A stretch of 64,000 bases of DNA, taken from Kordiimonadaceae bacterium. Its GTDB lineage: Bacteria > Pseudomonadota > Alphaproteobacteria > Sphingomonadales > Emcibacteraceae. Positions 9,010-17,878 of the stretch are shown here, piece by piece. How positions within the stretch are numbered: position 1 is the first letter of the stretch; the number at the start of each line of letters is the position of its first letter. The position numbers were made by a program, and so were the translations under genes. Under the pieces are notes generated by a model. The model had not been told where the DNA came from. It ran no database searches and saw only the letters and a program-made list of their open reading frames with translations. The stretch covers positions 1 to 64,000 of the forward strand of contig JABGYD010000026.1 of NCBI GenBank assembly GCA_018675425.1, in the 5' to 3' direction.

Positions 9010-9866
9010 AACATTTTTCAATTAGCTTTATTGTTGGTGGTGGTCTTTCTGTTTTGTTTTTAATGGGAGCCTTACTTTCATTTTTTTGGACCCCATATGA
9101 TGTGGAATTATTAAATATTAAAGGCAAGTTTGCTTCTCCAGGACTTGAACACCTTATGGGAACTGATCATTTTGGTAGGGATATATTATCAATGGTCATG
9201 GTTGGCACTAGAAATGCTATTGCCGTATCATTAATAGCAGTAGGCATAGGTGCAACCATTGGGGTTCCCCTTGGGTTGTGGGCCGCTGCTACGTGTATGA
9301 ATGGTTCTCGTCTTATTGATGAACTGCTTATGCGAGGAAATGACCTTATATTTGCGTTTCCTTCGCTTTTGTTGGCCATTTTGATCACAGCGGTATTTGG
9401 GCCCAGTATTATAAATGCCATTATAGCCATTGGTATTTTTAATATTCCCGTATTTGCACGAATTTCACGCGGGGCAGCTTTAAGTATATGGCCAAAGGAA
9501 TATATATCTGCAGCGCGCGTAGCTGGTAAAGGTGTATCAAGAATAAGTTATGAGCATATTTTGCCAAACATTTTGAATTTATTAATAGTTCAGGCAACAA
9601 TTCAATTTTCAATTGCAATTATTGCAGAGGCGAGTTTGTCATATGTGGGTCTTGGTTCTCAGCCACCCAACCCAAGTCTTGGACGTATGCTTAACGAGGC
9701 TCAAACAATGATATTCTTTGCCCCGTGGCTTGCTTACTTTCCTGGAGGAGTAATAGTTGCCTTGGTCCTTGGGTTTAATTTAATGGGAGATGGAATACGT
9801 GACTTATTAGATCCAAAACTTCGACAAAAAAGTATAACAGGAAAGGTCAGCAATGACGCTTCTTAA
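9006..9866 (+). CDS. ABC transporter permease, DppC/GsiD type
   Basis: 286 aa permease, partner of the upstream DppB-type protein. It begins with one membrane span, then the family signature LMGTDHFGRDILS at about residues 51-63. The EAA motif (EYISAARVAGKGVSRISYEH) is followed by SLSYVGLGSQPPNPSLGRML, again typical of DppC. Four to six spans are predicted by eye. Its end overlaps the start of the fused ATPase gene by 14 bases. Confidence 0.93.
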   Translation: MKHFSISFIVGGGLSVLFLMGALLSFFWTPYDVELLNIKGKFASPGLEHLMGTDHFGRDILSMVMVGTRNAIAVSLIAVGIGATIGVPLGLWAAATCMNGSRLIDELLMRGNDLIFAFPSLLLAILITAVFGPSIINAIIAIGIFNIPVFARISRGAALSIWPKEYISAARVAGKGVSRISYEHILPNILNLLIVQATIQFSIAIIAEASLSYVGLGSQPPNPSLGRMLNEAQTMIFFAPWLAYFPGGVIVALVLGFNLMGDGIRDLLDPKLRQKSITGKVSNDAS

Positions 9867-11451
9867 AGTAAAGGACTTTTCCCTCTCAATAAACGATGAA
9901 ATTATTCTTCATAATATTAATATGGAGATTAAGGCTGGAAAAGTGTTGGCCATAGTAGGAGAGAGTGGTTCAGGTAAATCTATGATGTCGTCTGCTATTA
10001 TTAATTTATTACCGCAGGGAGCTAAACTTAAAGGTAAAATTTTACTTAATAATGATAATCTCCTAGATAAGTCTGAACGCGAGATGTGCCTTCACCGCAT
10101 GAATGATTTAGGTATGATTTTTCAGGAACCTATGACTGCACTAAATCCTCTAGAAACTATCGGCACACAAATTATGGAAGCCATTAAACTAACAAATCCA
10201 AAAATTCGATATAAGGATCTATTAAAAAAAGCCGAATTAATTCTTGAGCGGGTTGAAATGGATAAAAATCGTTTTCCACTAAATACATATCCACATAAGC
10301 TTTCTGGAGGTCAACGACAGCGTGTAGTTATTGCTATAGCTCTGTCACAAAACCCTAAACTTTTAATAGCGGATGAACCAACGACAGCACTTGACGTAAC
10401 TACACAAGCAAAAATTATGAAACTTCTTATGAAGTTGGTCAAAGATTACGGGATAGGAATTATTTTAGTAAGTCATGACTTAGCGGTTGTCGCAGACCTT
10501 GCAGATCATATTGTTATTATGAGAAAGGGAAAGGTTGTTGAGCAAGGGGATACAAAAACTTTTTTTAAGTCTATGAAACATAGTTATTCAAAACAATTAT
10601 TTGATGCTGCAAAACACAAATTATATGAAAAAAATATAACTGTGGGCTCTGAAGTATTATTAGAAGTTCTTAATTTGACAAAAGAGTATAATCTAGCAAA
10701 TAAAAAACCTCTTAAGGCAGTTAATAATGTAAGTTTTACTCTTAATCGAGGAGAAAACCTTGGTTTAGTGGGAGAGAGCGGTTGTGGAAAATCTACTCTT
10801 GCCCGCTGTATATTGGGACTTGAAAAATTCAGTAAAGGTAAAATACACATTGCTGGAAGGCCGTTTTATGGACAAAAAGAACTACGCCGCTGCATAAATG
10901 TAGTCTTTCAGGATCCATTTGGAAGTTTTAATCCTCGACATACAGTCGAACGGCTCGTAGCAGAGCCTTTTTATGTATTAAAAAAACCTTTAACAACTTT
11001 TGAGAAGAGGGTTAAAGTCCTCCGAATGCTAAAATTAGTGGGTCTAGGTGATGGGGACTTAAAAAAATACCCTCACGAATTTTCTGGAGGACAGCGACAA
11101 AGAATAGCAATTGCACGTGCTTTGATAACAGAGCCAGATATAATACTTCTCGACGAGTCAACTTCTGCTCTTGATGTAATAATAAGAACTCAAATATTAG
11201 ATCTTCTCAGGGACTTAACCAAGAAGTTAGGAATTTCTTATTTATTCATTTCACATGACTTAACAACTGTAAAAAATATTACAAACAGGGTTTTAGTTAT
11301 GAAAGACGGCGTTATAGTTGAGGAGGGTTTAACTGCTGAGATCTATAAAAATCCAAAACATCACTATACAAAATCATTGATTGAAGCGAGCCCGGATATT
11401 ACAAGGGCTATTAAGAGTAAAGAGGAAAATAATAATGAAAATACCCTTTAA
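9853..11451 (+). CDS. Fused dual-domain peptide ABC ATPase (DppD-DppF / GsiA-like)
   Basis: 532 aa carrying two complete ATPase domains in one chain. The first has Walker A GESGSGKSM, signature LSGGQRQR and Walker B LLIADEPTTALD. The second has Walker A GESGCGKSTL, signature FSGGQRQR and Walker B IILLDESTSALD. Both end in the oligopeptide-transporter C-terminal tail type (HSYSKQL; HHYTKSL). Most Dpp/Opp systems use two separate genes; the E. coli glutathione importer ATPase GsiA is fused like this one. That similarity, next to a GGT-family gene, makes glutathione-like peptides a reasonable candidate cargo, though many fused paralogues carry other substrates. Confidence 0.92.
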   Translation: MTLLKVKDFSLSINDEIILHNINMEIKAGKVLAIVGESGSGKSMMSSAIINLLPQGAKLKGKILLNNDNLLDKSEREMCLHRMNDLGMIFQEPMTALNPLETIGTQIMEAIKLTNPKIRYKDLLKKAELILERVEMDKNRFPLNTYPHKLSGGQRQRVVIAIALSQNPKLLIADEPTTALDVTTQAKIMKLLMKLVKDYGIGIILVSHDLAVVADLADHIVIMRKGKVVEQGDTKTFFKSMKHSYSKQLFDAAKHKLYEKNITVGSEVLLEVLNLTKEYNLANKKPLKAVNNVSFTLNRGENLGLVGESGCGKSTLARCILGLEKFSKGKIHIAGRPFYGQKELRRCINVVFQDPFGSFNPRHTVERLVAEPFYVLKKPLTTFEKRVKVLRMLKLVGLGDGDLKKYPHEFSGGQRQRIAIARALITEPDIILLDESTSALDVIIRTQILDLLRDLTKKLGISYLFISHDLTTVKNITNRVLVMKDGVIVEEGLTAEIYKNPKHHYTKSLIEASPDITRAIKSKEENNNENTL

Positions 11452-12886
11452 TAGTGAACAAATACTCATAAATGGTAAGTGGCAGAATGCTGAAAATAAT
11501 AAAACATTAGACGTCATTAATCCATCAAATGGGGAGCTACTTTGTAAAATTGGTCGCGGATCATTCAATGACATTGACTGTGCTGTTGTGGCAGCTCAGG
11601 ATGCGTTAAATGGGGTTTGGGGCAATTATTCCGCAATGGAGCGGGGTAGAGTGATTACAAAAATAGGTGAAAAAATACTAGAATATATTGATGTTCTAAC
11701 AGAGCTTGAAAGTCTCGATGTTGGGAAACCTACTAAACAAGCCCGAGCAGATGCAATTGCAATGGCCAGATATATGGAATTTTATGGAGGATCTGCCGAT
11801 AAAGTTCATGGCCATACTATTCCCTATATGGACGGGTATACAGTTTTTACATTACGAGAACCACATGGTGTTACAGGTCATATAATTCCTTGGAACTATC
11901 CAATGCAAATTACGGGACGGTGTGTTGGTGGGGCCTTGGCGATGGGTAATACTTGCGTACTAAAGCCAGCAGAGGATGCATGCTTAACTGCCCTCATGTT
12001 TGCGCGAATTGCAGAAGAGGCTGGGTTACCAAAGGGCGTTCTGAATGTTGTCACTGGTCTTGGCATTGAAGCTGGTGCAGCACTTAGCAGTCACCCTGGG
12101 ATACATCATATTAGTTTCACAGGTTCAGTTGGTATTGGTAAACTTATTCAGAAGGCTGCAGGTAACAACATTGTTCCCGTTACACTTGAACTTGGCGGTA
12201 AATCTCCACAAATAATTTTTGATGATGCAGATTTAGATGCTGCATTGCCATTTTTAGTTAATGGGGGAATTCAAAATGCTGGCCAAACTTGCTCAGCTGG
12301 AACTAGAATACTTATCCAGCGAGGCGTTTATGAAAAAGTAATTAAAATGATGTGTAGTAAAATATCTTTACTCAAAGTCGGATCAGCCATTGATGATCTT
12401 GACCTTGGACCACTCATATCACCAAAACAAAAAATTGTTGTAGAAAGATATATTGCTCATGGAGTTGAAAGTGGCTTAAAAATAGCTGCGCAAGGTCTAA
12501 TCAGCGATGATTGCCCCTCAGCAGGTTGTTATGTTGTACCTACATTATTCCGAGATGTTCCGCCAGACCATAAACTTGCTCAAGAGGAAATTTTTGGTCC
12601 TATTCAAGTTGCAATTCCTTTTGATACTGAAGAGGAGGCTGTAAATCTCGCTAATGGAACAGAATTTGGTCTCGTGACGGGTGTTTGGACCCGTGATGGA
12701 AGTCGACAATTACGTATTGCTAAAGCCATTAAAGCTGGCCAAATTTTCATAAATAATTATGGTGCCGGTGGTGGCGTTGAGTTGCCTTTTGGTGGAGTGG
12801 GAAAATCAGGTTTTGGTCGTGAGAAGGGTTTTGAGGCACTTTATGGCTTCTCTGTTTTAAAAACAATTGCTGCTTACCACGGCTAA
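11435..12886 (+). CDS. NAD(P)-dependent aldehyde dehydrogenase (betaine/aminoaldehyde type)
   Basis: 483 aa from the ATG at 11435, which has AGAGGA upstream. The longer track start lies inside the ATPase gene. ALDH superfamily: HIIPWNYPM, FTGSVGIGK coenzyme loop, the general-base Glu in LELGGKSP and the catalytic Cys286 in GQTCSAGTR. C-terminal ELPFGGVGKSGFGRE fits the betaine-aldehyde and gamma-glutamyl-aminobutyraldehyde (PuuC) branch. It overlaps the ATPase gene by 17 bases. Together with the amine oxidase this could convert amine to aldehyde to acid. Cytoplasmic. Confidence 0.9.
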   Translation: MKIPFNSEQILINGKWQNAENNKTLDVINPSNGELLCKIGRGSFNDIDCAVVAAQDALNGVWGNYSAMERGRVITKIGEKILEYIDVLTELESLDVGKPTKQARADAIAMARYMEFYGGSADKVHGHTIPYMDGYTVFTLREPHGVTGHIIPWNYPMQITGRCVGGALAMGNTCVLKPAEDACLTALMFARIAEEAGLPKGVLNVVTGLGIEAGAALSSHPGIHHISFTGSVGIGKLIQKAAGNNIVPVTLELGGKSPQIIFDDADLDAALPFLVNGGIQNAGQTCSAGTRILIQRGVYEKVIKMMCSKISLLKVGSAIDDLDLGPLISPKQKIVVERYIAHGVESGLKIAAQGLISDDCPSAGCYVVPTLFRDVPPDHKLAQEEIFGPIQVAIPFDTEEEAVNLANGTEFGLVTGVWTRDGSRQLRIAKAIKAGQIFINNYGAGGGVELPFGGVGKSGFGREKGFEALYGFSVLKTIAAYHG

Positions 12887-12916
12887 ATTAACAAATTAGA
12901 AAGATTATATAAAACT

Positions 12917-13663
12917 ATGAAATTAAAGAATAAAATTGCAATTGTGACGGGCGGTGCCTCTGGATTTGGAGCTGGTATTGTACGTAAATTTATTGCTGAA
13001 GGGGCCAAAGTTGTTATTGCAGACATAAATATTTCGTTAGCTGAAAAACTAGCTAGAGAACTTGGTGAAGAAGCTATCTCCGCAGAGGTCGATGTTTCTG
13101 ATAATATAAGTGTTAAGCGCCTGGTAGAGAGTACAATATCAAAATTTGAAACGATTGATATTTTAGTCAACAATGCGGGTATAGGCCATCAACCTCAAGC
13201 ACTAGATAAGCTTTCTGAAGATGATTTTGATCGTATTTTTAACGTAAATGCTAAATCTGTTTTTTATACAGCCCAACAAGTTGTTCCTATTATGAAAATA
13301 GCCAAGAGTGGGGTAATTTTAAATGTAGCAAGTACGGGAGGAGTTAGTCCAAGGCCAAATCTAACCTGGTACAATGCTTCAAAGGGTTGGATGATTACGG
13401 CTACTAAAGCAATGGCGGTAGAGTTAGCTTCATTTGGCATCCGTGTAAATGCTATTAACCCTGTTGCGGGCGAAACCCCTCTTCTCGCAACCTTCATGGG
13501 AGAAGATACTCCTGAAATACGTGAGAAGTTTCTTTCAACAATCCCAATGGGCAGATTTTCAACACCAACTGATATGGGAAATACCGCATGTTTTCTTTGT
13601 AGCGATGATGCAAGTATGATTACTGGCATTGCTATGAATGTTGATGGCGGACGTTGTATATAA
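12917..13663 (+). CDS. SDR family oxidoreductase (FabG-like)
   Basis: 248 aa classical short-chain dehydrogenase. The Rossmann glycine motif GGASGFGAG (about 12-20), NNAGIG, the catalytic Ser in NVASTGG, and Tyr152/Lys156 in WYNASKGW are all present. The end MITGIAMNVDGGRCI is the usual SDR C-terminus. The motif after strand 2 (VVIADINI) carries Asp, favouring NAD(H) over NADP(H). It follows the aldehyde dehydrogenase by 30 bases, so it likely oxidises a hydroxy or reduces a keto intermediate in the same pathway. Substrate unknown. Confidence 0.9.
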   Translation: MKLKNKIAIVTGGASGFGAGIVRKFIAEGAKVVIADINISLAEKLARELGEEAISAEVDVSDNISVKRLVESTISKFETIDILVNNAGIGHQPQALDKLSEDDFDRIFNVNAKSVFYTAQQVVPIMKIAKSGVILNVASTGGVSPRPNLTWYNASKGWMITATKAMAVELASFGIRVNAINPVAGETPLLATFMGEDTPEIREKFLSTIPMGRFSTPTDMGNTACFLCSDDASMITGIAMNVDGGRCI

Positions 13664-13699
13664 GTAATCAATTGTAATTTAATTTTAATTGGACAAAAT

Positions 13700-14698
13700 A
13701 TGTTTAAACCTGGACCACAAAACTTAATTACTGACGTTGAAGGAATAAGCGTTGGACACGCGCAGGATCAAAAAGTTAGGACTGGAACTACATTACTTTT
13801 TTGTCCAAGCTCCGTAACTGGTGGTGTAGACGTTCGTGGGGGTGGGCCTGGCCTTCGTGACGTGGAGGTTCTTGCTCCAGAAAACCTTATCGGTCGTGCA
13901 GATGCTGTAATTTTATCTGGGGGCAGTGTGTTTGGTCTTGCAGCAGGTGACGGAGTTGCAAAGATACTATCTAAACAGAATATTGGTCTAAAATTTACGG
14001 AAACTATGCCGGCAGTGCCTATTGTTGTTGGGGCTATATTATTTGATTTGGTTAACGGTGGAGACAAAAATTGGGATTTAGACACTCCTTATCATGATCT
14101 TGGAATTAAAGCTCTATCTGACGCTCAAGAACGAAATGGAGCAAGATTTCCCCTTGGTAACCATGGCGCAGGGCTTGGGGCCCGTGCTGGTAATAAGGAA
14201 GGAGGGCTCGGGTCAGCTTCGCTTGACCTTGGTGATGGATTAATGGTTGGAGCTCTAGTTGCCGTAAATAGTGTTGGCAGTGTTTTTATGCCAGATGGTA
14301 AGACTTATTGGGCACAACCCTTTGCTTACGGTGATGAACTTGGGGGACAAAAGTCAAACCCTAATCAAGACCCTGCGATACAGCCCATACCAGACGATGC
14401 CAAACTAAAGGGAATGACCGCCGGCACTAATACTACGATTGGAGTTATTGCTACGTCTGCAAAATTAACTACGGCTGAATGTAAGCGTGTAGCAATGATG
14501 GCACACGATGGATTTGCAAGAGCTATTCGACCCGTTCATACACCTTCTGATGGGGACACAATATTTTGTATTTCAGGCGGCACTAAAGAAATTCCCAATG
14601 GCACAACAAGAGCTGGTTGGTTAAGTGAAATCGGCTCAGCTGCAGCTGACACTATGGCAAGGGCAATTGCCAGAGGTGTTTATGAGGCCCAGAAATAA
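13700..14698 (+). CDS. S58/P1 family N-terminal-nucleophile peptidase (DmpA / NylC-like)
   Basis: 332 aa autoprocessed hydrolase of the DmpA fold. It opens with NLITDVEGISVGHAQD and TTLLFCPSSVTGGVDVRGG, standard for the family. The predicted self-cleavage is at Asn244-Thr245 in GTNTTIGVIAT, giving Thr as N-terminal nucleophile, as in 6-aminohexanoate oligomer hydrolase NylC; DmpA itself uses Ser. The family cleaves beta-peptides, D-amino-acyl bonds or linear amides. No signal peptide. It is the last gene of the rightward run and is followed by a strong hairpin terminator. Confidence 0.87.
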   Translation: MFKPGPQNLITDVEGISVGHAQDQKVRTGTTLLFCPSSVTGGVDVRGGGPGLRDVEVLAPENLIGRADAVILSGGSVFGLAAGDGVAKILSKQNIGLKFTETMPAVPIVVGAILFDLVNGGDKNWDLDTPYHDLGIKALSDAQERNGARFPLGNHGAGLGARAGNKEGGLGSASLDLGDGLMVGALVAVNSVGSVFMPDGKTYWAQPFAYGDELGGQKSNPNQDPAIQPIPDDAKLKGMTAGTNTTIGVIATSAKLTTAECKRVAMMAHDGFARAIRPVHTPSDGDTIFCISGGTKEIPNGTTRAGWLSEIGSAAADTMARAIARGVYEAQK

Positions 14699-14767
14699 TA
14701 TTAGACAATTAAATTTAAAATAAATTTTGATTTACTATTCTGTTTTATATTGTTTAATAGTTGAAAG

Positions 14768-14806
14768 AAATTGCTCGAATTCCTATAAAGGGAATTCGAG
14801 CAATTT
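14768..14806. terminator. Bidirectional hairpin terminator
   Basis: A perfect 16-bp inverted repeat (AAATTGCTCGAATTCC and its complement) flanks a 7-base loop. It lies between the convergent S58 peptidase and first PatB-like genes. T-runs on either side are short, but the stem is by far the strongest in the window and is placed to end both operons. Confidence 0.8.
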
Positions 14807-14815
14807 ATATTGTAT

Positions 14816-16159
14816 TTAAATATTATCAATTGCCATCTTCATTGCGGCAAGGGCACCTTTTAATTTATGTTGAGTTGTAGCAAGGTTCATGCGCATATAA
14901 CCACGACCACCAGTACCATAATTTTCACCTGGGTTTAGGTTAACACCAGCCTTTTCGATGAAAAACTTTTGTAACATATCGCCCACACGTTTTCCCTCTT
15001 CTGGTTTACCTAATTTTTTAGCAACTGAAGAGCAATCTATAAATGCAAGATAAGTACCTTCATGAACATTGTAATCTATATCACGCATACTTTTGGAGCA
15101 AAAATCTTCTAATAAGCGGCAATTTCCATCCATGTACGCTTGCATATCATCCATATAAGTAGCACCATGTTTATAAGCAGCGTTACAGGCAATCATGCCA
15201 AGTATGTTTAATGATCCCCGTTGGTGCCCACTTTTTTTCAAATTATTAATCATTTCCATGTTATCAGAAAAGAGATAGGCTACGTGCTGTGCTGCAAGAT
15301 TAAATGATTTGCTGGTAGATTTTAATGTGTAACTTGACATTGCATATTTTTCACCAAGGGTGGCGTATGGAGTATAAGTTGCGCCTTTGTTAATAAAATC
15401 ACAATGAATTTCATCAGCAACAACAAGAACACCTTTTTCTATACATAAGTCGCCCATGGCCCTCATAATATCTGGGCTCCAACAATTTCCAGTTGGATTT
15501 TGAGGATTACAAAATAACATCACCTTTACTTCGTTTTCATCTATTTGACTTGCCATTGCCTCTAGATCCATTTCCCAATTGCCATCAATGAGTTTTAAAG
15601 GATTTTCAACGGTAGTAAATTGTGCGTTACGAACTACACCAAAAAAACCAGAATAACCTGGAGTTTGAACAAGAATTGGTGCTCCGCTTGTATTATGAAG
15701 TTTGAGAATGGAAAGGCAGCCATCGAGAACACCATGCGAGTTTAAAATACTACCAGGCTTAACTTCTTGATTATAACGTTTTTTATTCCAAGCTATAATG
15801 TTTTCATAATAATCTGCTGGTGCTGCTTGATAACCCCAATTTTGATGACCCATACGTCTCATTAGCGCTTCAGTAACATGAGGTAGAGTTCGAAAGTCCA
15901 TATCTGCCACACCCATAGGAAATGGAACATCAAAGGGTCTTGCGCGCCTCCGTATTCCATCCCACTTGGCGTCTCCGGATCCAATACGATTAAATTCCTC
16001 ATTAAGATCGTAGGACATAGACATTGAAATATTACCTAACCCTCTAGCATTAGCTGCTGATGGAAGTGCTAGTCCACCTCCAATAGCGCTCCCAATAAGG
16101 GCAGTAGCGCTTGCACCTTTCATAAAAAATCGACGATTTAAATTTTTACTTTTTAACAT
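14816..16159 (-). CDS. TAT-exported PatB/MalY-like PLP C-S lyase / aminotransferase, copy 1
   Basis: 447 aa fold-type I PLP enzyme of the MalY/PatB group (cystathionine beta-lyase-like; beta-elimination of cysteine S-conjugates). A twin-arginine signal (NRRFFMKG, residues 8-15, then an Ala/Gly core and SAANARG) occupies the first 40 residues. PLP residues: NPQNPTGN (218-225), Asp249 in VVADEIHCDF, Lys284 in STSKSFNLA. The C-terminal NPGENYGTGGRGYMRMNLA carries the carboxylate-binding Arg. Typical MalY is about 390 aa and cytoplasmic, so the extra length is the signal. Export of a PLP enzyme fits TAT, which moves folded, cofactor-loaded proteins. A paralogue lies just upstream. Confidence 0.85.
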   Translation of the reverse strand: MLKSKNLNRRFFMKGASATALIGSAIGGGLALPSAANARGLGNISMSMSYDLNEEFNRIGSGDAKWDGIRRRARPFDVPFPMGVADMDFRTLPHVTEALMRRMGHQNWGYQAAPADYYENIIAWNKKRYNQEVKPGSILNSHGVLDGCLSILKLHNTSGAPILVQTPGYSGFFGVVRNAQFTTVENPLKLIDGNWEMDLEAMASQIDENEVKVMLFCNPQNPTGNCWSPDIMRAMGDLCIEKGVLVVADEIHCDFINKGATYTPYATLGEKYAMSSYTLKSTSKSFNLAAQHVAYLFSDNMEMINNLKKSGHQRGSLNILGMIACNAAYKHGATYMDDMQAYMDGNCRLLEDFCSKSMRDIDYNVHEGTYLAFIDCSSVAKKLGKPEEGKRVGDMLQKFFIEKAGVNLNPGENYGTGGRGYMRMNLATTQHKLKGALAAMKMAIDNI

Positions 16160-16278
16160 ATTTCATTCCTATTATTTATTGAACTAAGTCAGATTGCATC
16201 AGTGAATACAATCTGTCAATGATGTGATTAATAAAGATCCCGCAGAACAGCAAAGTCTCTTATTTATGAGTAAATTTT

Positions 16279-17703
16279 CTAAATATTATTTATTGCAATT
16301 TCAATATTCTCCATTGCCTTTAATAATGTTGCTCTATTAGTAGCTAGATTCATTCGCATAAACCCGTCTCCACCCTTGCCGTAATTTTCACCTGGATTTA
16401 TGTCGATCCTCGCGTTATCCAACATCCATTTTTTAAGATAAGAACCACCAGTATAAGTTTTAATGCTAGTAACTCCAAAAAAGTCAGTGGCTGTCACGTT
16501 ATTAGCTTTATTATAAATGTTAAGTTCAGAAGCCTTTGTTTCAACATCTAACTTTTCAGAAAGTTCCCTACAGTCAAGCCAGGCAAGATAAGTACCCTCT
16601 TGAACTTGATATTTAATAATTGGAATACGGTCTGCACAAAATTTTTCAACATATTTTGCATTTTCAGTAAGATACAGGTTTTGTTCATCAATATAATCAT
16701 CTCCGTGTTTTAAGGCCTCGTTTGATGCAATCATGCCCATTATGTTAAGGAGTAGACGTTGATGCCCGCCTTTTAATACCTTGTCGATATATGAGCGATT
16801 ATGAGAAAACATATATCCAGTGCGATGTGAGGCTAAATTAAATGATTTGCTAGTTGATTTATATGAAATGCTGTTTTGAGCATATTTGTCACCGAGGGAT
16901 GCGTACGCTACATATTTATTGCCATTCGTGACAAAGTCACAGTGGATTTCATCAGCAATCACAAGACAGTCATGGGCGTTACAAATATCCCCCATTCTGC
17001 GCAATTCATCAGCCGTCCAACAATTTCCAGTAGGGTTTTGTGGATTGCAGAGGATATATAATTTAATGCCTGTAGAAATTTGTGCCTCAAAATCATCCCA
17101 GTCCACTACATAGCGACCATCATCATTTCTAATCATTTCACTCTCTGCTTCATACATATTGGCTTGATGAATAGTAGCAAAAAAACTCGAATAGTTTGGA
17201 GTAAGAAGAAGTACGCGATCACCATCTTTACCAAAAGCTTTTAATGTAGAAAGAACTCCGTCTAACACGCCTACGGAATTCAAGATATTTCCTTGAGGTA
17301 CATCTGCGTCATATCTTCTTTTATTCCAGGCAACAATATTTTTAGAGTAATCTAGGGGGGGCAATTCATAACCCCAATTTTCTGTTTCAAGACGTTTTTT
17401 AAGTGCTGAAGTAACTTGTGGTAATGTGCGAAAGTCCATATCAGCAATGCCCATCCCCACATCAAGCTGGTTATCTGGATTAAACATTTTGATCATGTCA
17501 AATTTAACGCTGTTTGTACCGACACGGTTATAGCCAGCATCAAAGTTGACTTTTTCATATGGAGTTATTGTTTCATTATCTATTTGTTGAGGTTCTGAAC
17601 CTACTTGTTCTGCGCAGCCTGTAAGGGTTGCAGTTCCAACTAAAGCAGCAACACCAGTCCCTTTGATAAAAAAACGGCGATTAATTGTTGAAAGTGATTT
17701 CAT
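16279..17703 (-). CDS. TAT-exported PatB/MalY-like PLP C-S lyase, copy 2, probable lipoprotein
   Basis: 474 aa, clear paralogue of the neighbouring gene with the same core: NPQNPTGN, Asp251 in VIADEIHCDF, Lys286 in STSKSFNLA, NPGENYGKGGDGFMRMNLA. The signal again has a twin-arginine motif (NRRFFIKG) but ends in a lipobox (TLTGC, Cys30), suggesting an anchored lipoprotein. It also holds about 27 residues not found in copy 1 (around NNVTATDFFGVTSIKTYTGG), just before the C-terminal NPGENYG motif. 119 bases separate the two genes on the same strand. The two may divide substrates or locations. The exact activity (cystathionine, cysteine S-conjugate or transamination) is not decided by sequence. 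Confidence 0.84.
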   Translation of the reverse strand: MKSLSTINRRFFIKGTGVAALVGTATLTGCAEQVGSEPQQIDNETITPYEKVNFDAGYNRVGTNSVKFDMIKMFNPDNQLDVGMGIADMDFRTLPQVTSALKKRLETENWGYELPPLDYSKNIVAWNKRRYDADVPQGNILNSVGVLDGVLSTLKAFGKDGDRVLLLTPNYSSFFATIHQANMYEAESEMIRNDDGRYVVDWDDFEAQISTGIKLYILCNPQNPTGNCWTADELRRMGDICNAHDCLVIADEIHCDFVTNGNKYVAYASLGDKYAQNSISYKSTSKSFNLASHRTGYMFSHNRSYIDKVLKGGHQRLLLNIMGMIASNEALKHGDDYIDEQNLYLTENAKYVEKFCADRIPIIKYQVQEGTYLAWLDCRELSEKLDVETKASELNIYNKANNVTATDFFGVTSIKTYTGGSYLKKWMLDNARIDINPGENYGKGGDGFMRMNLATNRATLLKAMENIEIAINNI

Positions 17704-17878
17704 TTTTTATTTCCCTGATTAAAACTCCCAATTCATTCGTATCATGGTCCTGTCAAAAGTGTCAACTTCTCGATTGTGGAAAATTTATTAATATAATAAA
17801 ATATTTTTCTATGAAGCGTGGGAAGGGGGTTATATATAGGTGGTACACAAGTTTATATGATTTTAGGTCTATTTCAGA

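Noticed and set aside
13264-13671. 135-aa minus-strand ORF
   Set aside because: It lies wholly antisense to the SDR gene, which has complete motifs; a shadow frame.
16190-16215. CAGATTG/CAATCTG repeat between the two PatB-like genes
   Set aside because: Seven-base arms with a 12-base spacer and no T-run; could be chance.
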